Assembly (NCBI GenBank): GCA_018970255.1
Contig: JAGWWS010000006.1
Location: 1-64,000, forward strand
Length of the DNA stretch: 64,000 nucleotides
Reading direction: 5' to 3'
DNA from: Verrucomicrobiota bacterium
GTDB lineage: Bacteria; Verrucomicrobiota; Verrucomicrobiia; Chthoniobacterales; Terrimicrobiaceae
This document shows positions 17,194 through 26,002 of the stretch, in pieces (the stretch's first letter is position 1; every line of letters begins with the position of its first letter). A program made the translations under genes and the position numbers. Under the pieces are notes generated by a model, which was not told the DNA's origin, ran no database searches, and was given only the letters and a program-made list of their open reading frames with translations.

Positions 17194-19875
17194 TTAAACC
17201 GACGCCGGGGTTTGGCTTTGGGAGGTGGTGTGGAGTTGGCGGGCCATTTTGGCGACGAGGGCGGTCCAGCCGGTTTGGTGGCTTGCGCCGACGCCGGCGC
17301 CGTTGTCGCCGTTGAAGTATTCGTTGAACTGGAGGAGGTCGCGCCAGTGGGGGTCGTTGTGGAAGAGGTCCACCCCGCCTTGGAAGGGACGGCGGCCGTT
17401 TTTGTCCGGCGTGAAAATGCCGACGAGGCGTTTCTCGAGTTCCAACGAGACTTCCCAGAGGTTCATTTCCACCCCGCTGCCGGTGGGGAATTCGACCTTG
17501 AACGAGTCGCCAAAGTAGAAGCCGAATTTTTGGAGCGATTCGATGATGAGGAAGTTCATCGGCATCCAGACGGGGCCGCGCCAGTTCGAGTTCCCGCCGA
17601 ACATCGCCACCGGGCTGTCAGCGGGGCTGTAGGCGAGGGTTTCGGTTTTGTCGCCCTCGGTGAAGGTGTAGGGGTGGGCCTCGTAAACTTTCGAGAGCGC
17701 GCGAATGCCGTGCGGCGAGAGGAATTCGGATTCGTCGAAGAGGCGTTCACAAATGCGGCGCAAGCGGTCGGGCGGAACGAGCGAGACGAGTCGGCGCCCA
17801 TCAACCGTGCATGAGAGGTGATCGAGTTGTTTGAGAAGATGCGGGCGGTTTTTCTGGAACCACTCGTAGCGCTTTTTCAGAAGCGGAAATTTCATCGCCG
17901 TGTCGTGGTCGAAGCTTTCGACAGCAAAAAGCGGCGTGAGTCCGGCGACAGAGCGGGTTTTCAGGTGGGCCGAGGAACCATCCGGGCGCCGGAGCACATC
18001 GTAGTAGAAGCCATCCTCTTCGTCCCAGAGCGAGAAACCCCCGGAGCCGGGCGAGTTGATGGCCGCGGCGAGATAGATGAAATCGTTGAGGAACTTGTCG
18101 GCGATGTCCTCGTATTCCGGGGAGTCCTTCGCGAGTTCGATCGCGATGTTGAGCATACTCAGGCAGAACTGCGCCATCCACGCCGTGCCGTCGCTTTGCG
18201 CGATGCGCGAGCCGTCCGGGAGCGGGTAGCGGCGGTCGAACACCCCGATGTTGTCGAGCCCGAGGAACCCGCCCTCGAAGACATTGTCGCCGGTCTGGTC
18301 CACCCGGTTTGCCCACCAACCGTAGGAAAGCAGGAGTTTGTTGAAGGCCTTCTTGAGATAGACGGTGTCGCCCTTCCCCGTCATGCCGCGCTCGATCGAA
18401 TAAATCCGCCACGCCGCCCAGCCGGCGATCGGGGGGTTGGCATCCGAGAGCGCCCACTCGTAGGCCGGTTGTTGCGCGCTGGGCGAGGTGTAGCGCTCGC
18501 CGTGGAGCAGCATGTGCTGGCGTTTGGCCGTGGCCGGATCGGACACTGCGAAGGCGACCGACTGGAACATCAAATCCCACTCGCAGAAGTAGGGATACTC
18601 CCACGAGTCCGGCATCGAAATGACATCGTTGGCGTAAAGCTCGCGCCAGAAAACATTGCGGCCATTCCATCGCTCGGCGGGCGGCTTGGGCATCGTGGGA
18701 TCCCCTTCCAGCCAACGAGTGACCTGGTAGCAGTAGAATTTCTTGCACCAAAAAAGCCCGGCCAGCGCACTCCGCATGACTTGCAAGAGATCCGGCGAGA
18801 CGCCAGCGGAGAAATTGGTAAAACGCAACAAATGTTCTTCCTCGCGTTGTTTGAAAAGCGCGTCGAACAGCGCACCGAAAGGCTCGGGCTTCGGCGGGCG
18901 ACACAAGCGCAGGCGGATCGTCCATTCCTCGCCAGGTTTCAAAGTGTGGCGATAGACAGCAGCGGCTTTGGTGCCGATCTTGGCGGGATTGATGGCCTCC
19001 GCGCGGCCCTCGACGATGTAGTCGTGGAAGGCATCCTTCACATGCGAGGCCTTGTTCGGGACATTGTAGAGACGGCGCAGGTTGGTTTCGTTTTCAGTAA
19101 AAATCCACTCCGCTTGGGCATCGGAGTAGAGATGGTATTCCGGCAGGTCGCCGCAATTCGCGACCACCGCCTGACCACCCGGCAGCAAGTGCATTTCGGG
19201 TTTGTTTTCCACCCCCTCGTCCCACGCCCAGGTGTTGCGGAACCACAGGGTAGGCAGCACGGTGAGCGGCGCGGCGTCGGGGCCGCGATTGATGATGCGC
19301 AGGCGGATCGCAATGTCGTCGGGGGAGGATTTGGCGTATTCGACGAAGATGTCGAAGTAGCGACTGCCATCAAAAACTCCAGTGTCCACCAACTCGTATT
19401 CCGTCTCCAGACGCGAACGGCGGGCATTTTCCTCGATCAACTGGCTGTAGGGAAACTCGGCCTGCGGGTATTTGTAGAGGCCGCGCATGAAGGAATGCGT
19501 GGCGTTGTTGTCGATGTGGTAGAAGTAGTCCTTGATGTCCTCGCCGTGGTTGCCCTGCGGGTTCGAGAGGCCGAACGCGCGCTCCTTGAGGATCGGATCC
19601 TTGCCGTTCCAGAATGCCGGTGCGAAGCAGAGTAAGCCGCGATTGTCGGAGATTCCCAGCAAGCCGTCCTCACCCCAGCGGTAGGTCCGCGAGCGGGCGT
19701 GATCGTGCGGAAACGAGGTCCAGGCATCGCCATCAGCCGAGTAATCCTCGCGCACTGTGCCCCACTGGCGATCACTGAGATAAGGGCCCCATAAATTCCA
19801 ATCCTCCTTGCCAGAGTCGCGGGCTTGAATGCGGAGGGATTCGGGATCGTTGGGCATGGGATGACCAGTAGTCAT
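17194..19875 (-). CDS. glycoside hydrolase, GH63 / MGH1-like glucosidase
   Basis: 893 aa; starts MTTGHPMPND, the second Met being an alternative. The C-terminal (alpha/alpha)6-barrel region has family signatures: SWEYPYFCEWDLMFQ (general-acid Asp region, ~440), the NPPIAGWAAWRIYS and DNIGVFDR segments, and GGNSNWRGPVWMPMNFLII (~785). No signal peptide is visible, so it is probably cytoplasmic. Relatives hydrolyse alpha-glucosidic bonds, including glucosylglycerate or mannosylglycerate; the substrate here is not determined. It is followed by a glucose 1-dehydrogenase-like gene. Confidence 0.8.
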   Translation of the reverse strand: MTTGHPMPNDPESLRIQARDSGKEDWNLWGPYLSDRQWGTVREDYSADGDAWTSFPHDHARSRTYRWGEDGLLGISDNRGLLCFAPAFWNGKDPILKERAFGLSNPQGNHGEDIKDYFYHIDNNATHSFMRGLYKYPQAEFPYSQLIEENARRSRLETEYELVDTGVFDGSRYFDIFVEYAKSSPDDIAIRLRIINRGPDAAPLTVLPTLWFRNTWAWDEGVENKPEMHLLPGGQAVVANCGDLPEYHLYSDAQAEWIFTENETNLRRLYNVPNKASHVKDAFHDYIVEGRAEAINPAKIGTKAAAVYRHTLKPGEEWTIRLRLCRPPKPEPFGALFDALFKQREEEHLLRFTNFSAGVSPDLLQVMRSALAGLFWCKKFYCYQVTRWLEGDPTMPKPPAERWNGRNVFWRELYANDVISMPDSWEYPYFCEWDLMFQSVAFAVSDPATAKRQHMLLHGERYTSPSAQQPAYEWALSDANPPIAGWAAWRIYSIERGMTGKGDTVYLKKAFNKLLLSYGWWANRVDQTGDNVFEGGFLGLDNIGVFDRRYPLPDGSRIAQSDGTAWMAQFCLSMLNIAIELAKDSPEYEDIADKFLNDFIYLAAAINSPGSGGFSLWDEEDGFYYDVLRRPDGSSAHLKTRSVAGLTPLFAVESFDHDTAMKFPLLKKRYEWFQKNRPHLLKQLDHLSCTVDGRRLVSLVPPDRLRRICERLFDESEFLSPHGIRALSKVYEAHPYTFTEGDKTETLAYSPADSPVAMFGGNSNWRGPVWMPMNFLIIESLQKFGFYFGDSFKVEFPTGSGVEMNLWEVSLELEKRLVGIFTPDKNGRRPFQGGVDLFHNDPHWRDLLQFNEYFNGDNGAGVGASHQTGWTALVAKMARQLHTTSQSQTPASV

Positions 19876-19936
19876 GGGCGGTGTTCGGGTTTTCCCGGCG
19901 GCAAGTCAATGCCGGCGGTGTGGAAAATTCGCGGCG

Positions 19937-20209
19937 TCAGCGGGCGCTTGGATGGAAAAGGCGCCCGAGCCTTTGGATGCAGGCGGCCCTGCCGGGTTCG
20001 GGAAGTGGCATCGATTCCAGGCGGGTGCGGAGCAGGCGCGCGTCCAGCATCGAACAGGCAACCATGGCGGAGAGGAATTCGATGTCCTTCGGGCGGCCGG
20101 CGGAAGGGAATGAGGCAAGCAGGCTCTGGCTGCCGAAAACCACGATTTGGTCCGTATCGGCATTGGCAGCCGCGGCGCGGATGATGTGTTCGAGTTGGAG
20201 ACGGGTCAT
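19937..20209 (-). pseudogene. nucleotidyltransferase-like protein with apparent internal deletion
   Basis: 90 aa. The N-terminus (LQLEHIIRAAAANADTDQIV, then VFGSQSLLASFPSAG) looks like the start of DUF6036-type nucleotidyltransferases, which have a GSQ-x-(I/L)-L motif in place of the GS-x10-D-x-D core. Immediately after residue ~38 the text jumps to what in relatives is the C-terminal part (RPKDIEFLSAMVACSMLD ... RLESMPLP). About 80-100 middle residues seem to be missing, in frame. It overlaps the stop of the preceding small gene (ATGA). I infer a decayed remnant; a genuinely short variant cannot be excluded. Confidence 0.5.
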
Positions 20210-20376
20210 TTGTGGCGCAGGAGGATTTCGGTGCGCACGGCCGGGCCGGCCGTCGCAATCCAGCGGCGAAGCGTTTCGCGCACCTTGGCGAGAAGCTGGG
20301 GGTTTTCCTGGATGCGCCTTGCGACTACGCGGTCCATTTCCAGGCTGCGCCTGTCGATATGCGAGTGCGCGTGCAT
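20206..20376 (-). CDS. small protein upstream of the nucleotidyltransferase remnant
   Basis: 56 aa: starts MHAHSHIDRRSLEMDRVVAR and continues with NPQLLAKVRETLRRWIATAG. Proteins with this beginning often stand directly before DUF6036-type nucleotidyltransferases in a two-gene, toxin-antitoxin-like arrangement, and there they are usually longer (~90-110 aa). This copy stops at RTEILLRHK, so it may itself be truncated. It is coupled by ATGA to the downstream gene and diverges from the SDR gene at 20497. Confidence 0.5.
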   Translation of the reverse strand: MHAHSHIDRRSLEMDRVVARRIQENPQLLAKVRETLRRWIATAGPAVRTEILLRHK

Positions 20377-20496
20377 GGCGAAAGGTTGCCGCCGTGTGTT
20401 TGGGCGGGCAAACGAAAACATTGTTCCCGAGAATTCGCACCTGCGGCACACCGGGCTTGGCTTGTTGCGGTGGCCGGGTGTTATCTTGGGACAAGT

Positions 20497-21375
20497 ATGC
20501 CACAAAAAATATTGGTCACGGGTGCGAGCAGCGGGTTCGGGAAGTTGGCGGTTTCGCGTTTGCTGGGGCGCGGCCACAAGGTTGCGGCGGCCATGCGCGG
20601 GGTGGGCGGCAGGAACAGCGCGGCGGCCGGGGAACTCGCCGGCCAAGGTGCCTTGGTGGTGGAGATGGATGTGTGCGACGGCGGCAGCGTGGACGCCGGC
20701 GTGGCGCGGGCGATCGAGGAATTTGGCGGGCTGGATGCCGTGGTGAACAATGCCGGGCAGGGGGTGGTCGGGGTGCAGGAGTCGTTCACGCCCGAGGATT
20801 GGCAGCGGATTTTCGATGTGAACGTCTTCGGGGTGCAGCGGGTCGTCCGGGCGGTGCTGCCGCATATGCGCGGGAAGAGGTCAGGTCTGCTTGTCCAGAT
20901 TTCCAGTGTGCTCGGGCGGATCGCAGTGCCTTTTTATGGCCCTTACATCGCATCCAAATGGGCGCTCGAGGCGATGTCGGAGAACTACCGCGTGGAATTG
21001 TCGCGTTTCGGCGTGGATGTGGTGGTGGTCGAGCCTGGCGGGTTTTTGACGGCGTTCCTCGGCAACCTGATGCAGCCGGGCGACCACACCCGCGATGGTT
21101 CGCTCGCGGGGATGCCGCGCGAGGCCCGGGACTTTCTGCAAGGCTTCGAGCAGGCGCTGGCGGCAAACCCGGCGCAGGATCCCGGGAATGTGGCCGATGC
21201 GATCGTGGGCTTGATCGAGGCCCCGGCAGGCCAGAGGCCGTTCCGGACCATCGTCGACAAGATGGGCATGGGCGACGCCATCCAGCCCTACAACGAACAC
21301 TTTGAGAAAATCAGTTCGGACCTTTATTCGGCATTTGGAATCGGGCACCTGAGGCAACTCCAAACGCAGGCCTAG
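20497..21375 (+). CDS. short-chain dehydrogenase/reductase
   Basis: 292 aa from ATG (MPQKILVTGASSGFG). Cofactor motif TGASSGFG (~8-15), MDVCD, NNAGQG, catalytic Ser in ISSVLGRIA and YIASK (Tyr-x3-Lys). The C-terminal third is longer than in the minimal SDR (QPYNEHFEKISSDLYSAFGI). A conserved PGGFLTAF follows the active site. The length and motifs fit the classical SDRs often annotated as retinol-dehydrogenase-like or general oxidoreductases; no substrate can be assigned. It is an isolated gene, with a long low-GC gap behind it. Confidence 0.75.
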   Translation: MPQKILVTGASSGFGKLAVSRLLGRGHKVAAAMRGVGGRNSAAAGELAGQGALVVEMDVCDGGSVDAGVARAIEEFGGLDAVVNNAGQGVVGVQESFTPEDWQRIFDVNVFGVQRVVRAVLPHMRGKRSGLLVQISSVLGRIAVPFYGPYIASKWALEAMSENYRVELSRFGVDVVVVEPGGFLTAFLGNLMQPGDHTRDGSLAGMPREARDFLQGFEQALAANPAQDPGNVADAIVGLIEAPAGQRPFRTIVDKMGMGDAIQPYNEHFEKISSDLYSAFGIGHLRQLQTQA

Positions 21376-21670
21376 CGGCGGGGGCTTGCGGTGCGGCGGG
21401 TTGCTATTGATTCAGGGGGCTTAAGCGCATTGACTTGCGAGCATGTAATTGCAGTGGTGAAGCAAGTGCCCATTGTTTTTGGCAGTATATTGATTAGCAG
21501 AACGAGCATGATCTCCATCTACTTTCGACCTTGATTCAACAGTGGTATCGTCCTTTATTAGCATGCTGGCTTTTTTCGAAGCAGGAGACACTTTTATCGC
21601 GGTTCGACTATTTGCTCGTATGAAGTTTTGTTTGACTCCGGGGCGCGGCGGGCTATCCCTAATCCCAGAC
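21376..21670 (+). other. AT-richer intergenic stretch before tRNA-Gly
   Basis: 295 bp with no credible gene. Base composition drops sharply from the preceding SDR (long T/A-rich runs such as CCATTGTTTTTGGCAG), and the low-GC character continues into 21.7-25.6 kb. It probably holds the tRNA promoter; I could not pick a convincing -35/-10 pair. Confidence 0.4.
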
Positions 21671-21746
<76 letters not shown>

Positions 21747-21805
21747 GTTTTTTTGGTCCATAGTTACCATTCTTCTCGGAACTCCGAGACCGTTTCTAAA
21801 AGAAG

Positions 21806-22381
21806 ATGCTCATAGAAAAACCCAGTTCGATGAAATTCGTTGCAAAGACGCTAGCTGCTTTGATGGGGTTTCTTATGCTATTGGCTCCAGCGAATGCTCT
21901 GGAACCAATCGTTTTCGAAGTTGGGTCGTTTAGTTTTCAACGACCATCGGATTGGAAGTGGATTGTTCCATCGAGCTCGATGAGGAAGGCGCAGCTTGAT
22001 TTTGAGGGCGCTGGTGGCGGGAAAGCCGAGACGACTTTTTTCCATTTCGGAGCCGGGCAGGGTGGGGGGATTGAGGCGAATGTGCAGAGGTGGTTTTCTC
22101 AGTTTCAAAATTCGGAAACCGGACGAATCGAGGAGGTGGTTGGAATAACACGGGTGGTTTTTGTCACGGCCAAAGGAACGTTTTTGAGCGGTATGCCTGG
22201 GACCACGCCCGTGCCTCTCGAAAATCATTCTCTCCGTGGGGCGATTCTTGAGGATGCAACAGGCGGTGATGTGTTCGTCAAAACGACCGGTCCAACCGAG
22301 GTTGTAGAAGCGGCTTCTCCGGCGTTCGATAAAATGGTTCGCGATGCGGCCCTAGGTTCGGCCGCGCAGGATGCCCGTTAA
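21806..22381 (+). CDS. secreted protein of unknown function
   Basis: 191 aa from the first ATG, or 183 aa from MKFVAKTLAALMGFLMLL, which gives a classical signal peptide ending ANALE; the second start is more likely. The mature part (~160 aa) begins FEVGSFSFQRPSDWKW and is rich in beta-type segments (AQLDFEGAGGGKAETTFFHF, GITRVVFVTAKGTFLS), resembling small periplasmic or outer-membrane-associated proteins. No enzyme motif is recognised. It overlaps the start of tlyA by 11 bp and so is probably cotranscribed with it. Codon use is more AT-rich than in the ribosomal genes. Confidence 0.6.
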   Translation: MLIEKPSSMKFVAKTLAALMGFLMLLAPANALEPIVFEVGSFSFQRPSDWKWIVPSSSMRKAQLDFEGAGGGKAETTFFHFGAGQGGGIEANVQRWFSQFQNSETGRIEEVVGITRVVFVTAKGTFLSGMPGTTPVPLENHSLRGAILEDATGGDVFVKTTGPTEVVEAASPAFDKMVRDAALGSAAQDAR

Positions 22382-23111
22382 AAAACAGCGAATCGACTTG
22401 CTCTTGGCGTCGCGGGGTTTTTTTGAGAATTCCGCTTTAGCGGCCCGCGCTGTCATGGCCGGTAAAGTTCGTGTGGAAGATCGCTGTGTGGACAAGCCGG
22501 GAACACTCGTTTCCGAGGAGGCGGCGCTCATGGTGGATGTGCCGGCGAAGTTTGCGAGTCGAGGTGGGCTGAAACTGGAGGCGGCGTTGGATCGCTTTGG
22601 CGTTTCGCCCGATGGCAGGGTCTGCCTCGATATCGGGGCCTCCACCGGCGGGTTCACCGATTGTCTTTTGCAGAGGGGGGCGATGTTCGTGCACGCGGTC
22701 GATGTGGGGAAGGGATTGCTGGATTGGCGACTGAGGAACGATGCGCGCGTGCGCAGTCATGAGGGAGTGAATGCCCGCTTCCTCGAAGGCTCTCCTTTCG
22801 ACCCCGTGCCTCAGATGGCCGTGGGTGATGTCAGTTTCATTTCGCTAACGCAAATTCTGCCGCCGGTTTTTGAAATTTTACCCGCAGGGTCGGACTTGGT
22901 TTTTCTTATCAAACCTCAGTTCGAAGCGCCCAAGAATGCCGAAATGCCGGGCGGTGTCGTGCGAGATCCGGAGCTGCGAAAATCTTGCGTCCAGAAAATC
23001 CGCCGCTGTGTGGAATCTCTCGGCCATCAATGGATCGATGAGATGGAGTCTCCCGTGCCTGGCCGCGACGGGAACATCGAGCACTTGGCTCACCTGCGGT
23101 CGCGCGATTGA
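22371..23111 (+). CDS. tlyA: TlyA family rRNA (cytidine-2'-O)-methyltransferase / hemolysin-like
   Basis: 246 aa. Residues ~5-65 form an S4-like RNA-binding domain (RIDLLLASRGFFENSALAAR); FASRGGLKLEAAL links to a FtsJ-type methyltransferase domain with SAM motif CLDIGASTGGFTDCLLQ, VDVGKGLLDW and IKPQFEA. TlyA enzymes 2'-O-methylate rRNA and influence capreomycin susceptibility; some were first described as hemolysins. It converges on the response-regulator gene with a 4-bp gap. Confidence 0.92.
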   Translation: MPVKKQRIDLLLASRGFFENSALAARAVMAGKVRVEDRCVDKPGTLVSEEAALMVDVPAKFASRGGLKLEAALDRFGVSPDGRVCLDIGASTGGFTDCLLQRGAMFVHAVDVGKGLLDWRLRNDARVRSHEGVNARFLEGSPFDPVPQMAVGDVSFISLTQILPPVFEILPAGSDLVFLIKPQFEAPKNAEMPGGVVRDPELRKSCVQKIRRCVESLGHQWIDEMESPVPGRDGNIEHLAHLRSRD

Positions 23112-23115
23112 AAAA

Positions 23116-23742
23116 TCAGACGGCAGGTTTGCAGGTCAATCCCAACCGCTCTGCGAACAAGACAAGCTGGGCCAGAGATTCGGCTCCCATTTTCTCCATC
23201 ACGCGGCCGCGGTGAACTTTGATCGTCTGTTCCACCACGCCGAGCATTTCGGCGATCCGTTTGTTCGGCAATCCACCGACCACATGCTCCATGACTTCAC
23301 GCTCGCGGCGGGAGAGTGCCTCGTGTCGTTCCCTCAGAGTATTCAGGACCGCCTGCTCGGCAAACAAGCGGCGGGATTTTTCGATTCCATTTTTAATACA
23401 GGAGATCAGTTCGGTGTCTTTTGCCGGCTTGGTAAGGAAGTCAGTCGCACCCTCTTTGATTGCGCGGACACCCATGGGAATATCGCCGTGTGCCGTAAGA
23501 AAAATGACCGACAAAACGCACTCGCGGCCGAGCAGTTCGCGGTGAAGCTCGGTTCCCGCCATTCCGGGCATGGACTCGTCCAGAACGATGCACCCGGGAC
23601 GGTCGATTTTGCCTTTCTTCAGAAAGTCTTCCGCACTGCCGTAGGTTTTCACATCGAATCCCTCGGAGCGCAGAAGTCGGGACAAGGCTTTCAATAGAGC
23701 GGGCTCGTCATCGACGAGGTGGATGGATTCGTGTTCTTTCAT
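23116..23742 (-). CDS. FixJ/NarL-type response regulator
   Basis: 208 aa from ATG (MKEHESIHLVDDE). The receiver domain (~1-120) has the acidic pair VDDE, a phosphoacceptor Asp in CIVLDESMPG, Thr in FLTAHGD and Lys in LTKPAK. The C-terminal LuxR-type helix-turn-helix (~145-205) begins LSRREREVMEHVVGGLPNKR and contains VVEQTIKVHRGRVMEKMG. The layout is that of FixJ/TodT regulators, which bind DNA after phosphorylation. The start overlaps the kinase stop (ATGA), so the kinase upstream is the likely partner. Confidence 0.9.
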   Translation of the reverse strand: MKEHESIHLVDDEPALLKALSRLLRSEGFDVKTYGSAEDFLKKGKIDRPGCIVLDESMPGMAGTELHRELLGRECVLSVIFLTAHGDIPMGVRAIKEGATDFLTKPAKDTELISCIKNGIEKSRRLFAEQAVLNTLRERHEALSRREREVMEHVVGGLPNKRIAEMLGVVEQTIKVHRGRVMEKMGAESLAQLVLFAERLGLTCKPAV

Positions 23743-25559
23743 GGTTTTCCTGAGTTGAGAGGGATGCTGAAATGGAATGTGGCGCCCCTGCCTTTGTTTG
23801 GCAGAGCCCAAATCCTACCGCCGTGAGCGTGCACGATGGAACGGCAAATTTTCAAACCCAGCCCGAGTCCATTTGGTTTCGTGGTGCGGAAGGCGTCAAA
23901 AATTTCCGCGGAGTTCTCCGGTAGGCCGCAACCGTTGTCCCGAATGGAAAAAACGATGTCCTGGTTTTCAACAGTGCATGAGATGGAAATCCTGCGGGGC
24001 TGCGGCGAATCTTTTCCGAATGCTTCGCACGCGTTTTTGAGGATGTTCAACAGGACTTGCTCCAAAGGAATTCGGTCTCCTTGGAAGACCGGCAAGCGCT
24101 TTGGAATGCTGACGGTGACTTGAGCCTCTGCCGAATCCAGATCGGGTTTTGCGAGGCCCAGAACTTTTTCGACCAATTCGGCGGCTACGATTGGTTCGAG
24201 CTCTGGTGGTCCCTGGCGCAGGATCGCTCGCAAACGCCGGATCACATTGGCCGCACGCACATCCGCATCGATGATGTCTTGCACGATTTCCCTGACCTCG
24301 TCCATGTCGCCGGATCCGGACGCCAGCATTCGCTGGGCGGCTTCGGCATTGCTCAAAATGATTGCCAGAGGCTGGTTGATTTCGTGGGCGAGCGAACTGG
24401 AAAGCTCGCTCACCGCGACTGCTCTCGAGAGGCGGGCGAGTTCCTCCCTCTGGCGTGAAGCCTCGGCCGCCAGGCGGTGTTGGGTTCCGACATCCACTCC
24501 CACCACGACCGCGTGGGGAGTCGCATCGATCTCCACCTTGGCCGCGATGAATAAAAATCGCCGGGCGGTTCCATCGGGAAAGGGCAGGTCGATCTCGAAC
24601 TCACTGCGGCCATCTTGAAATGCAGCGTGCCAGGCAGCTTCGGCTTTTTTCCGATCCTCTTTTGCAAAAATGTCCCAAAAGAATCGCCCCTCACTTCCGG
24701 AGGCATGCCCGGGCGCACCGCCAACACTGTTCCAGCGGAGAATTTTTCCTTCCTGGGAGTGGAGCTGGATCACTCCCGGCGCGTTGTTGAAAACGGCGTC
24801 CGAGAGGTCCCGTTCGCGGCGGAGTTCGCGTTCGCGGATTTGAAGCGTCCTTGTAAGCTTGGCCGCGCGCAGAACATCGCTGCTCAACTCGAACGACATC
24901 ACTCCCAGAATCGCCGTAAAAAACAGACTCGCCGCGATCGGCATTTCCAAAAAGCCCCAGAGGACGAGGATCATTTGGGCGGAAAGCGAGAGAACGAAAA
25001 AGACCGACCCCAATCCGATCCGGAGTGCGCGATTTCCCGCACCTCGATTGTAGGCGCGCAGAGTGGTGTCAACCAGATAAGCGGCCAGAACGAGCAGGCT
25101 GATTTGACTGAAAAGCACGGTCGGATTTGGAACTCCCTCCACAAGCGCGACCGTTTCGCCGAGAAAATCGACGGTGCGGAGAGTTTCAATCGAGAGGTAG
25201 TAAACGGACGGGCTGACAGAAAAGTTGATGATCAATCCGAGCGTTCGCAGCGCGATCACCAGGATTTCCAGCCAAGCCCGTCCGGCGCGAAGGTAGAAAT
25301 GAATGAAGCCGACCAGTGCCACAGTGACCAGCCAGCGGCTGAAGTTATACCATTGAAGAAGGCCGGTGAATCGATCCAGCGTGCCTGGAAACATCATTAG
25401 CAATTCGCAAGCGGCCATGCCGGCGGTAGCCAAAGCAACGATACTGAACATCAAATTCGCGAGGGATTCGCGTTGCCGCACCCAGGCGATCAGATGCACT
25501 GCCGCGAGAGCCAGACAGGCTCCTGCGACCAAAGACCAAATGACCACGACCCAGTTCAT
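23739..25559 (-). CDS. membrane-bound sensor histidine kinase with PAS domain
   Basis: 606 aa. Seven or so hydrophobic segments fill residues ~1-235, followed by a coiled linker, a PAS-like domain (~255-375, LSDAVFNNAPGVIQLHSQEG), a HisKA dimerisation helix with phospho-His in SSLAHEINQPLAIIL (~400), and HATPase_c with N box LLNILKNACEAF, G1 RDNGCGLP and G2 GLGLGL. The kinase core is FixL/TodS-like. The large integral N-terminal sensor suggests a membrane-derived or hydrophobic signal; the ligand is unknown. It pairs with the overlapping response regulator. Confidence 0.9.
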   Translation of the reverse strand: MNWVVVIWSLVAGACLALAAVHLIAWVRQRESLANLMFSIVALATAGMAACELLMMFPGTLDRFTGLLQWYNFSRWLVTVALVGFIHFYLRAGRAWLEILVIALRTLGLIINFSVSPSVYYLSIETLRTVDFLGETVALVEGVPNPTVLFSQISLLVLAAYLVDTTLRAYNRGAGNRALRIGLGSVFFVLSLSAQMILVLWGFLEMPIAASLFFTAILGVMSFELSSDVLRAAKLTRTLQIRERELRRERDLSDAVFNNAPGVIQLHSQEGKILRWNSVGGAPGHASGSEGRFFWDIFAKEDRKKAEAAWHAAFQDGRSEFEIDLPFPDGTARRFLFIAAKVEIDATPHAVVVGVDVGTQHRLAAEASRQREELARLSRAVAVSELSSSLAHEINQPLAIILSNAEAAQRMLASGSGDMDEVREIVQDIIDADVRAANVIRRLRAILRQGPPELEPIVAAELVEKVLGLAKPDLDSAEAQVTVSIPKRLPVFQGDRIPLEQVLLNILKNACEAFGKDSPQPRRISISCTVENQDIVFSIRDNGCGLPENSAEIFDAFRTTKPNGLGLGLKICRSIVHAHGGRIWALPNKGRGATFHFSIPLNSGKP

Positions 25560-25615
25560 CGAGCAGCAATCAACGTAAATCTGAGCTGAAGCGCTGAGAA
25601 ACAGATTCGCACATT

Positions 25616-26002
25616 TTATTCCAATCCCCGCAGCTCGAGATCGTCCTCGTCCAAACCAAGGAAGTGACCGAGTTCATGGAAGAAGGTGACGCGCACTTCT
25701 TCCCGGAATTCGCCTTCGTCTGCATCGCACATTTCCCAAATATTCCCGAGCCAGATGGTGATGGTCGGAACCAGAGGGCTTTCCGAATCGCGCATATCCG
25801 GCCCGTCAAAAAGGCCGAGTTGGTCGTCCTTGACTCCCGTTGCCAGATGCTCCTCGGACGGGAATTCTTCCAAAACAACCGTGACTCGCTTGAGCCGCTC
25901 CCGCAGTTCGTCGGGAAGGTCGGCTTTTGCCAATGAGATTTCTTGATCGGCGATTTTCAGTAGGTGCTGAAACGGCGCGTTGATATTGCCGTCAAACTTC
26001 AT
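25616..26002 (-). CDS. small zincin-like metallopeptidase (minimal MMP family)
   Basis: 128 aa from ATG (MKFDGNINAPFQHLLKIA). The C-terminus carries a zinc-protease signature, HELGHFLGLDEDD (HE-x-x-H-x-x-G-x-x-x, third ligand Asp likely). It fits the zincin_1 family of about 120-140 aa, single-domain cytoplasmic proteins with little-known function. The gene overlaps the yebC end by 11 bp and is followed after 56 bp by the sensor kinase, so the four genes yebC-zincin-kinase-regulator may be one transcript. Confidence 0.8.
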   Translation of the reverse strand: MKFDGNINAPFQHLLKIADQEISLAKADLPDELRERLKRVTVVLEEFPSEEHLATGVKDDQLGLFDGPDMRDSESPLVPTITIWLGNIWEMCDADEGEFREEVRVTFFHELGHFLGLDEDDLELRGLE

